64,000 bases of DNA from assembly GCF_004379255.2 (NCBI RefSeq), contig NC_056036.1, forward strand, positions 42,681,576 through 42,745,575. The letters are read 5' to 3'. A program made the translations under genes and the position numbers. Position 1 is the first letter of the stretch, and each line of letters begins with the position of its first letter. Below the pieces are notes generated by a model. The model did no database searches. It saw only the letters and a program-made list of their open reading frames with translations, and was not told where the DNA came from. Of the stretch, positions 50,704 through 59,877 are shown piece by piece. This DNA is from Salvia splendens (taxonomy: Eukaryota; Streptophyta; Magnoliopsida; Lamiales; Lamiaceae).

Positions 50704-52899
50704 TGACTCAATACCTTTGTTGGAGTTAAATGATAATCTCTATAGAATAAGTGGAAAGAGAAGAGTAGTATTTTAAAGGGAGTTAGCATTAAATAAGACT
50801 ACTAGTTTATTATAGACTCCATATTTTATTAAAATTTACAATAATATTCTTTTATAGTCGACAACATTATAGCTCATATCTTTATTCAACAGTAAAATGA
50901 AAATGATTTAAGAATAGAGTTTGTTTTTTCTATATCTTTAGTTATTACTCTCTCAATATGCAGTTTGAGTTTGATACGAGTTTAATGCAAAATTGGTAAA
51001 GTAAGAGAGAGGAAGAGAGAAAAAGTAATTAAAGTATTGTTAGTGGAGAATGAGTCTTACTTATTAGAGAAGAGAATTTCTTAAATTAAAAAGTGCATAT
51101 TCATGTGGAACGAAATGAGTATTATGTTAAAGAAATTGAAATCGACTTTTACGGAATGTCCACGGAATATTCCATTTTGAAATAAGGGTAATAGTGCCGT
51201 CATAATTGATTAGAAACTTTAACGTCAAATAGTGTTGGTTAAAAATAATTGTCATCTGTCACTCAATTTATGATCTGCTCCTATTTCGCAAAAACCACTC
51301 AAAAATTACGAACTTTTCTTTTTTCTAACGTCCTAATAAATATTTCTTCTCTTTTGTCCTTTATCCGAGTTTACCAATTCAAAAAAAGAAGGTTTTCGTG
51401 GGCGAATATTTACTCTTTCAATCTCTATTTCAGTCCTAGCACGTGTTCGTCATTTTTCAAAATAAATGAATGGATTTCTGTATGTGTCGCAATTATTTGA
51501 TGATAAAAAATTTGATCACGTGCGTGTAATATATTGATGATGATGTTTTTAATAGACGAATCATTTAACTTACCAACGCCAGCCTATATTCCTTCCACTA
51601 TCATATCATATACAATGTCGTCAAAAAATTTCAACATGGACAGTTTCATATAAATTATAATTTTAAGATTATTCCAGCTAATATTTTAAATAATGAAATA
51701 CAGATAATAATTTAATCAAATTTCATAATTATTTACTGTCATTTTTAATTCTTGATACAATCCTTTTCAAAATTTCTAGGATAGCACTTCAGATCATTCA
51801 ATTCCACAGCTGAGAAGTCAAGAAAAAAAAATCTCATTCTCAAAAGAATAAATGTGAGAAAGTTTATAATATTAAGTAAAAATAAAAAATATTTTTATAA
51901 ATTATTGCCAAGAAGAATCGAATCATAAAAGGCCAAAGAATGAATTAAGTACTGTACTAAAAAAATCACAATTTATGTGGTCCGAATTTGTAGAAGGAAA
52001 AAAAGTCTTCATTCAAGCCAATGGTGGATTATTATTCTTCGATCCAATCACATAAAAGAAATTAGTTCTTTTTAATTTTTATCATTTTAATTGGTTCACA
52101 AAAAGTTTATTTTCTTTTGTTGTAAATGGAGTATTTCAGAACTTATTATTTAATAAGATAAGATATACTATTATCTACTTATAATCCTTTTTTAAATTTC
52201 ATTAAAACCTAACTATATCCTATTTTTTATGGAGACATGAAATATAAAAGTAAAGGAAAAATTGTCAAAAAAAGAATTAAATTTTTTGTTAAATTTTGGT
52301 ATATCTTGTAAATTTAAAAATCACCTGTCATGTATAATATATTGTTGATGTTTTTTCAAATAAATGACGTTGTTTTCTTTATAAATAGAACGATATCATT
52401 TAACTTACTGATGTTGACGTCCCCATAGGATTTTTCGACTAACATGTCAGATATCATTTCATTAAAAAATTTTGTTATACGATAATTACAAACATTTTCG
52501 ATTGGTTTTAAAGTAGCGGGATGGACAATAATAACTAAATTTGGCGATTTTTTTAGCAATTTGTTCACAAATAAAGCCATAAAACGACATGAAAGGGTAA
52601 AGACAAATTCAATAAGATGGTGTTCGGTTTACATAATAAAATAATACCAAGATACAATCTAGGATTGAGTTGTGATATTATTTTAGTAATATGAGGTTAT
52701 TCATGACTAATTATCCAATTATTATCCATCTAGGATTGAGTTGTGAGGTTAAATCTCATGAACCAAACACACTACAAATTTGATTCCGGATACAATCTTG
52801 CAAACCGAACACTTCCTAATAGTACTCACGAATTGCAATCTTGCATTCTTGCATAATAATCGATTAAATTTTATCAGATCCAGTTTTCTTGCTATTTTC
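50704..52899. other. AT-rich intergenic region, no gene seen
   Basis: A degenerate Stowaway-like unit may lie at 50945-51125 (ttattactctctcaatatgc ... gtggaacgaaatgagtatta). Nothing else was recognised. Confidence 0.4.
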
Positions 52900-52919
52900 A
52901 GATACATTGAACCTAGACA
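52900..52919 (+). promoter_or_regulatory. Perfect match to the UPE-box of LSU/UP9 sulfur-starvation promoters
   Basis: The 20-mer agatacattgaacctagaca fits AGRTWCATTGAAYCTAGACR, the UPE-box consensus as I remember it, at every position. This element is bound by EIN3-like factors (SLIM1/EIL type) and drives LSU expression under sulfur deficiency. It lies on the same strand as the LSU gene but 3.67 kb upstream of its start codon; about 2.36 kb of that is the inserted nested transposon at 54078-56441. Confidence 0.6.
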
Positions 52920-53324
52920 CCCTTCACAAAGAAAAAGGAAATTAGTTATTAGCATAGTCCACATGATACTTACATATACACTTTACAGTATATATTTTCC
53001 TGCATTATTTACGTAACGGCATATAATAATCACAATAGATTTAACACGCAATCATTTGATATTACGACTATTATTGTTTACTTTTTCATTGCACAAAATT
53101 AATATCTTAATTTAATTGACAAAATATTTTTTCTCAACAAATAAATTCTGAGTTTAAGTAATCTCTTGTGCATATCTGCAAATGTACAAAACACACAATC
53201 TCTCGCCCACAACTGCGTCTCGTAGAAGGAAAGTCTCATCATTATGGGATGATCCCCTTTTTTCGATACATTGCTGACGCCCTTTAACTCCGATTTACAA
53301 ATATTCTAAATAGATAATTTATTC
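52920..53324. other. Intergenic sequence downstream of the UPE-box
   Basis: AT-rich; contains tacagtatatattttcc (about 52984) which is TATA-like, but no gene follows. It may be old LSU promoter sequence. Confidence 0.35.
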
Positions 53325-53514
53325 TCCCTCCATCCAACTATAAGAATCTTGTTTTTCATTTTAGTATTTTTTTTTTATTATAGTTGATATATGAGATTTA
53401 TATTCGCCTAACTCATTTTATTAGTATTTTATTAAAATTATTACTATAAAAATGAGACTTGGATTCTTAATTATGGATGCCATTCTTACTTGTGGTTGTG
53501 GATAGATGAAGTAA
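53325..53514. mobile_element. Stowaway-like MITE
   Basis: The left end ctccctccatccaactataa and right end ttgtggatagatgaagtaa are degenerate inverted repeats; the inside has tcattttattagtatttta and aaaaatgagacttgg, common to this MITE class. It lies between the UPE-box and the LSU gene. Confidence 0.7.
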
Positions 53515-54050
53515 TAAATATATGACAGATATGCATTAATTGAATGAGTTAGAACAACAATTGTAAATGTGCTAAATATGAATTATGGATGTGTTTGATA
53601 AGTTAGTAATACTAAGATAGAAAATTATATATGAACATTTCTAATTATTTGATATCATAGTTAAGCAGTTAAGTTTAACTCAAACCTCAATATAAGACAA
53701 TGGCCCTCTCCAATCTTACCAAAATTATAACTTTAACCATGTTTATGTAACCCATCAATTTGTCAAGTTAAGCCATGTTATTTAATATACTATACAAATT
53801 TAGATAATTTCTTTTCTATCAACTAACAACGAAAAAAATCTTATCTTTGCATATCTTGACATAAAGCACGTATTTCTTATCTTGTTTTACATATCTTCTC
53901 ATATCCATCTTTCTTATCAAACGGATACTGTTTGTTACACAGGTACTTATTACTACTAGCAAATTCGTATTTAAAATATTGACCTATTAAAACGATATTA
54001 TCAAATAAAGTAAGATGACTTTATTAAAATATAACAAATTCAATAATCCA

Positions 54051-54178
54051 TGTAAATTGTAATATTGTGATTACGTCTTAGAGCATCCACAATGGGGCGG
54101 ACGATAGCGCGCCTTGTAAATTGTAATATTGTGATTACGTCTTAGAGCATCCACAATGGGGCGGACGATAGCGCGCCC
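54051..54178. repeat. 64-bp direct duplication spanning the left end of element H3
   Basis: tgtaaattgtaatattgtga through gcggacgatagcgcgcc is present twice head to tail with an offset of 64 bp and almost no difference. Each copy contains about 30 bp of host flank, the TTA and the first about 34 bp of the transposon. Confidence 0.97.
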
Positions 54179-54420
54179 GATCTATCGTCCGCCACTGTGG
54201 GTGCGCGGACGACGGACGATGCGTCGTCCGCGCCCTAAGCTTAGTCGGCAGACGAAGCGCGGATGATGCCCACTATGGGTGACGCGGACGATGGTGCGGA
54301 CGATGCAACGCGTTTTAGTTTTTTTTTTTAATTCAAAAATTTTGTTTATATAAATACTCCATCCTCATATTTCATTTGTAATTTTCGATTCACTTTTCAA
54401 CTCTCAAATTACGCTATAAA

Positions 54421-55544
54421 ATGGATTCCGGTGGATACTCAAGTCCTGGTAGCCCGATATTTGGAGATGGCGCACGGTGGCCGGGTACACAACTTGGCGA
54501 ATATCGGGCGTTCGACGACAACACGCAGTACGACCCCGACTTCAGTACGGATTCGTACGGTCTCTCTGACATAGAGTCGTCTCCAACTCGCCCTGCCGCC
54601 CCTTCCCGTCGCGCAGCCGCCGCCCCCGCCTCGCCCGCCGCCGCCGCCCCCTCCGCCGATGAGCCCTCGGCCGCTGCCACCTCCGCCGCTGTCGCCCCGC
54701 CAGAAAGAAGCGGACCAAGCACCGCGCGTACAAGTTGCCACCTCCGGCAACGAATGAAGAGTACGCCCCCCGGTCGTACGAACTACTAGCCAGATGAAAC
54801 CCTCTTCTTGGCGAGGTGTTGGGTGGATATATCGGAGGACCCAATATTCGCTAACAACCAAAAGCAGCTCGCGTACTGGGAGCGCATCGCCGAGCGCTAC
54901 AATGAGGCGAAGCCGCCGAGCGCGTACAAGTGCCAAAGGGAGCAGCTCCGCAAGCACTGAGATCAGGTGAAGAAGCATGTCAACCTCTTCACGGCGGAGT
55001 ACGAGAAGTGCTCGAGGGATCAGGGAAGCGGCGAGAGCTTGAGTGACGTGCGCGATAGAGCGTTGTTGCCGTACCGGTCCATGTACGACGACTTCAAGCA
55101 TTTCAGCATCTGGGCGCTCTTGAGGGACAAGCAGAAGTTCCAAGGCAGGATTCTGCACACCGGTGCGACAAAGAGGACGAAGACCACCGACATTGGTGGT
55201 TACACGACCAGCGAAAGCGAAACTCGTCTGGTGGACCTCAAGCGGACGTGCACGGAGGAAGAGAGTTCCGGCACACCGATGTCCTCCCGGGGACGTCCCA
55301 TAGGCGTCAAGGCTGCGAAGAACAAGGGGAAGGCGAAGGCGACATCTTCCTCGGTCGCCGCCCCCCATCGCCGATCCCTACCCCGACCCCAGCGACAATT
55401 GCCTACTCGGATTTGGCAACAGCCTCGATGGCGCGGACGTTGTTGGATACGCACAACGCCCTTATGAAGTGTACGGATCCGACCAGAGCCGAATACCTCC
55501 AGGGGTTGATCGATGAGTTTCGCCGGAAGTTGGGGCTTTTGTAG
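54421..55544 (+). pseudogene. PIF/Harbinger ORF1-like protein, frameshifted and with a nonsense codon
   Basis: Starts MDSGGYSSPGSPIFGDGARW, followed by an Ala/Pro-rich linker. The DNA-binding part, in another frame, reads FLARCWVDISEDPIFANNQ, WERIAERYNEAKPPSAYKC and REQLRKH, then a TGA at 54958-54960 where the family has Trp, then DQVKKHVNLFTAEYEKC and YDDFKHFSIWALLRDKQKF. The C-terminal helix (ARTLLDTHNALMKCTDPT...LIDEFRRKLGLL) is in a third frame. At least two frameshifts and one stop make it non-functional. A 309-codon antisense open frame here (54439-55368) is a shadow. Confidence 0.85.
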
Positions 55545-55588
55545 AATAGTCATTTTTTTTATTTATAACCATTGTAACTTTTTTTTAA

Positions 55589-56233
55589 GAGCATCCACAA
55601 TGGCGCCTAGCGCACCGCCTAGCCGAGCGCAGGCGCTAGGGGGTCGCTAGGCGAACCATTGGAGGAGCCGAAAACCGCCGAACGGTTTTTCGGAAATCAA
55701 TTTCGCCTAGCGCTAGGCGGTCAAAATCCGCTGGGCTATGCGCTGGGCGATCCGCTCGGCTCCATTACAGCCCCCGGATCGCCCAGCGCATAGCCCAGCG
55801 GATTTTTTATTTTTTATTTTTAATTTTCGAAACATTATATATACGCGATTTGCACTTCATTTTCATTCGCACCACTTGTATTAACGAGTACTCTCTCTAT
55901 CTTAATTTTTTTATTAATGTAATTTTGAATGTAATTTTTTTATTAATGTATTTTTTTAAAATTTTTGTACTTTTTTTAATTTATTGTACTTTTTTTTAAA
56001 AATTAAATAGTATTATTAATGTTTCCCGTATATGTCTCGTAAATTAAATTCCGTATATTGTGTTATTAGTGATGTGGCTATTGATGTGGCTGAGCTATTT
56101 ATGATATGACTAGGCTATGGCTAGGCTATTTCTGATGTGGCAGGAGGATTTTTAGTATTGATGATGTGGCAGGAGGAGTTTGTGGCTAGGCTATGGTTGG
56201 GCTATTGCTGGGCTATAACCACTGTGGATGCTC
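55589..56233. mobile_element. Harbinger-type deletion derivative (H4, 645 bp) nested in H3
   Basis: TAA target duplications (55586-55588 and 56234-56236) flank gagcatccacaatggcgc and ccactgtggatgctc. The interior is homologous to element H2 in opposite orientation: gtactctctctatcttaat (55888-55906) is the complement of 50484-50502, and the right arm shares ttcccgtatatgtctcgtaa and tccgtatattgtg with H2's left arm. The ORF1 region of H2 is missing. The left subterminal motif is gcctagc/gctaggc with gctgggc; the right end repeats ggctaggctat. Confidence 0.93.
55723..55806. repeat. Perfect 32-bp inverted repeat in the left arm of H4
   Basis: The arms 55723-55754 and 55775-55806 are exact reverse complements separated by 20 bp. 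Each contains gctgggctatgcgctgggcg, i.e. three copies of the Harbinger subterminal motif gctggg/gcccagc type. A single strand would form a stable GC-rich cruciform. Confidence 0.97.
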
Positions 56234-56441
56234 TAATCAATGTATTATTTGTAGTTTCTATTTAATCGTTGTGTTTTTTAATTAATTTGCATTTATATAT
56301 TTGAAAATATTTAAATTAATTAATAAAACAATAGTAAAATCTATATGGCGCCCATTAGGGCGCCCCACTGCAGGTGAAAGGGCATGAGTATAAAATGCTG
56401 ACATGGCGGTGCATAGGGTGGGCTTTAGGATGGATGCCTTA

Positions 56442-56584
56442 GTAAAATTTACTCTATAAAAAGCCTTCAAACTAAACCAAACACATCACACTTCGCCAAA
56501 TTAAATCGATCGCTAATTACTTCAGCAATTTAACATTGCATTTTGCTTTTGCCTTTTTCCCCCAAATTTCCCAACCCAACCCAA
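56442..56584 (+). promoter_or_regulatory. LSU core promoter and 5' leader
   Basis: A TATA box (ctataaaaag, 56454-56463) sits 130 bp before the LSU start codon and only about 13 bp right of the H3 target duplication. Everything upstream of 56441 for 2.36 kb is transposon. Confidence 0.7.
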
Positions 56585-56917
56585 ATGGCTCCAACAATCG
56601 CCGTGCCGATCTCCGGCCAACGCCGAGACGCGGCGGAGGCGCTGCGGCGGAGGAACGAGGAGCTGGAGAAGGAGCTCCGGAGCAGCCTGGAGAGGGAGGA
56701 GAGGATGAAGGAGGAGCTGCGGATGACGTGGCAGCGCGTGCGGTTGGCGGAGGAGGCGGAGGAGCGTCTCTGCAGCGAGCTCGGCGAGCTGGAGGCGGAG
56801 GCCGTCGATCACGTCAGGGAATCTAGGGCTCAGATTACGCTTCTGATGGAGAAGCTCTCCGTTGCTCACAAGCTTCTTCAAGGTGCTTCAATCGATGCTT
56901 TCTCTCTCACTCAATAA
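56585..56917 (+). CDS. LSU: LSU protein (RESPONSE TO LOW SULFUR), coiled-coil
   Basis: Single-exon frame of 110 residues beginning MAPTIAVPISGQRRDAAEAL. The core RRRNEELEKELRSSLEREER and the segment RVRLAEEAEERLCSELGELE, followed by HVRESRAQITLLMEKLS, are diagnostic of plant LSU proteins: short, intronless, fully helical, heptad-like. Arabidopsis LSU1-4 are about 95-100 residues, are induced by sulfur shortage and act as protein-interaction hubs in stress responses. Start chosen at the first ATG of this frame. Codon use is GC-rich compared with the flanks, as expected for a small intronless gene. Confidence 0.9.
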   Translation: MAPTIAVPISGQRRDAAEALRRRNEELEKELRSSLEREERMKEELRMTWQRVRLAEEAEERLCSELGELEAEAVDHVRESRAQITLLMEKLSVAHKLLQGASIDAFSLTQ

Positions 56918-57599
56918 TCTCTCTCTCATTCGATAATCTCTCTCTATCTCTATAGATCTGTGTGTGTGATGTAGATTTGTAGTATTTTGTAGTTTCGTTT
57001 GGATTTGAAATCCTTGGGATTTTCATTTTTTAGGAGTTTCCTTGGGATGAATTGTCGTAACAGAGATGGAGATTTTTATGTAATTGTAGTGTTATTGATT
57101 TTGTAATGGTGATGTTTAATCATGCATTTGTATATTATTCATCTTTTCTTCATAGAAAAATATATTATGAGTATTTTGTATTTTAAACTATTGGTAATTT
57201 ATTTATTTATTGGACAAATTGACAGGAAAAATTATGTATAGCTTGATTAAATTCGAGTATGTTTGATGACTATAAAAATCAGATACAGAAACCAAGAAGT
57301 TTAACATCTTTGCCTAATTGTATTTATACATGAATTTGAATCTACGAGTGAGTAATTTTCATCACTTTGACAAAACATAACACATACTCAACCACGTCAC
57401 CAATTTACATATGCATCACATCAATTTGGATGCGAGAATATGACCTAGCTTTTAGTTTTCCTAATTTTTATAACTATGAGTTTTTGATGTATCCAATTGG
57501 CCTTTGACATGAAATATTACAAACCAACACGTGATAACTCAATTTTAAATGAGAGAACTCATTTGATCTATAAATCAAACCCTAATTATTCACATAATC
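56918..57599. other. LSU 3' UTR and flank
   Basis: ctctctctc runs directly follow the stop (56917-56960), then AT-rich 3' UTR. No other gene recognised. Confidence 0.45.
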
Positions 57600-58870
57600 A
57601 ATATGGACCACTTAAATATGTTACAATCGCTCTCCTATAAGGATCACTGTCCTCTTTGGCCATGGTCACATTAGTCACAATTGGTTTCTTTTACTTATCC
57701 ACCACCGAGTTGGCTTCCAAACGATCTCGTTGATCACAATTGGTTGTTTTCCCAAGCCATCACTCCAGGTCGTTTAGCCTCTCAACGTAAGCATGAATGT
57801 TACATATTAAACATAAAAATTTTATCAGTATATACCGAATACCATTTGTTTACTTAAATAACAAAAAAAATTCTAACTCTAATTTGTAGATGACATTACA
57901 TATGTGGTAAATTTAATTATTGTGACTAGTTAGTATAGTTTATTGGTAACTTTGGCAATATCTGCCAAACATCCATGTAATCACAATTAATTGTTTATCT
58001 AAATATCTAGACTTTCTACTTATGAATAGGTTTGCTCGTGATAGTTCCATTATCCATTTATTATCAATTAGTGATATGCAATGACAATCAATACAATTAA
58101 TTGTTTATCTAAATATCTAGACTTCCTACTTATGAACAGATGTGCTTGTGACATTTCAATGCATTCTTATCAATTAGTGCACTCAAGTATGCATGAAGAA
58201 ATATTATCTTGATGAGTCAACTTCAACTATTTAACCACTTTGTGCTAATTGGAAATCTTTAAATTGGCTTCTCACCTATCAAATGAAAGTTTTGGATTTA
58301 TGGGTTTCCTTGTTAAACATAGTTTAATTTGATGGCCGGCCTATGACACTTAAAATCTAATTTTTGACTATTTAACCACTATCTGCAAATCTTTAAATTG
58401 GCTTCCCACATATCAAATGAAAGTTTTGGATTTATGGTTTTGTTTGTTAAATAGTTTAGTTGGCCTTATGAAATTTTAAATTACAAGTAGCACATGAAAA
58501 TCACCAAGAGCCACTACTTCTATTTTCTACAAAAGAATAGGGAAAACTTGGGATTATTTAATGGTTTAGTGGAGTGTAACTCACTAGAATAGACAACCAT
58601 AGATTGTTAACATGAGAAGAGTATAGAAGGAATGAAATCAAAATTGGAATATAATAGACATATATTGTGTGGTGACTAGGTATTCTAAAGGAGAATCATC
58701 AATAGTGTCATCTTTGACACTGGGTGATGATTTTAAATAAAATTATACGATTGGTCTCGTACAGAATTTGAAATTTTGATGGTGATGTAATCAAATAAAT
58801 TCAATTACCATGTGTCATGGATTTTTTTTTGAAGATAACATAAATTATGGAGTCCTAGTACTATTATGCA
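57600..58870. repeat. Segmental duplication, copy A (pairs with 59380-62270)
   Basis: Shares with copy B tgtgactagttag, tagtttattgg, aattgtttatctaaatatct, ccactttgtg, ggaaatctttaaat, cacctatcaaatga, ccaagagccactac, and taaataaaattata. Copy A lacks the Stowaway-like and Harbinger insertions seen in copy B. It also has an internal duplication of ttgtttatctaaatatctag (at about 57987 and 58101). No gene is present. Confidence 0.85.
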
Positions 58871-59379
58871 GTTTTGTGAATGATTGACACAAATTTTAAT
58901 ATATAATACTAAATAAATAAAATTAGTTTGAAATATTATTAATAAAAAATAGATTTAATCTTAAATGAGTGAGAAACTTATCATAAATAGCTAAAATTAA
59001 TTTTTATGGAAGACTAAAAATAGTAAAACATGATTATTTTGCTTGAGCGGATGTATTATTTTTTTCAAATCAAACGAGCCATTTTTCTTTGTAATAAACT
59101 CTTTTAATCTCTCATATTTTATTTTTTATTCACTTACTATTTACTTTGACCTCTTTTGTTTTTGTTCTCTTTGTATTTATCTACTTTATTCTTATTTCAA
59201 ATAACTACTCCATATAATACACTTGAAAATCGTGCATGCTAAGCTAAAAGTCTTACAAAAAAAATCGAGATTTGGGATTTGGAGAGTGATTTCAATGTCT
59301 ATAGAAGCACTCCATCATCAATTTAATACTAAGAGAAACATTTAAAATGAGTACATCCTGATTCAGATTCCACAACAAC
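58871..59379. other. AT-rich sequence between duplication copies
   Basis: Low-complexity AT-rich DNA with fragments resembling MITE interiors (attcacttactatttacttt at about 59140). No gene recognised. Confidence 0.35.
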
Positions 59380-59594
59380 TTAGCCACCTTTCTCCAAACA
59401 ATTTTGTTGGTCATAGACATGTCAATTGCAATTAACTTTTTTCTCCGGCCATGATTCCAAGTCACTATTTATTCTCAATAAAAGCATAACTATTACCTAC
59501 CAAATATACCAAATATGAGAATTCATTAAAAATATATATAATCTATTAGAAAAAAAGTGATCTATTATAAATTTTACACTGATTTTATAAGTAC

Positions 59595-59791
59595 TATTCC
59601 CTCCGTTTCATGTTAATTGAGTCATTTTTCTATTTTAAAAAGTTTCAAAATAATTGAGTTATTTCTATTTTTAGTAAAAAGTAGCCTTCTCACTTTAGAT
59701 TATTCTTACTTTATTCACCATCTACTTAACATACTATTTCTAATCTTCGTACCGAAAAAAAGTGTCTCAATTAACAAGGAAGGGAGAGAGT
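59595..59791. mobile_element. Stowaway-like MITE in copy B
   Basis: The left end ttccctccgtttcatgttaa and right end ttaacaaggaagggagagag are inverted. It is related to the unit at 7189-7390 and is absent from copy A, where about 57840 is the matching place. Confidence 0.75.
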
Positions 59792-59877
59792 AACTATGGA
59801 ACATTGAAGTCCGTACGTAACACAAAATCCTATGCTGACATTGCATATTTGGTAAAAATAAATATTGTGACTAGTTA

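Larger units (their letters stand above)
54145..56438. mobile_element. PIF/Harbinger-type element (H3) with broken ORF1, inserted beside the LSU core promoter
   Basis: TTA (54142-54144 and 56439-56441) flanks gagcatccacaatgggg at the left and tttaggatggatgcc at the right. The left subterminal region is packed with gcggacgat/atcgtccgc (54158-54315). The right end (56345-56438) has ggcgcccattagggcgcccc instead, so the two ends do not share that motif. It contains a decayed plus-strand ORF1 and the nested element H4. The left end plus 30 bp of flank is duplicated (54051-54114 and 54115-54178), so 54081 is an alternative left boundary. The right boundary lies 16 bp before the LSU TATA box. Confidence 0.8.

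Noticed and set aside
54439..55368. 309-codon open frame on the minus strand
   Set aside because: Antisense to the H3 ORF1 pseudogene in GC-rich sequence; Arg/Gly/Leu-rich with no family resemblance.
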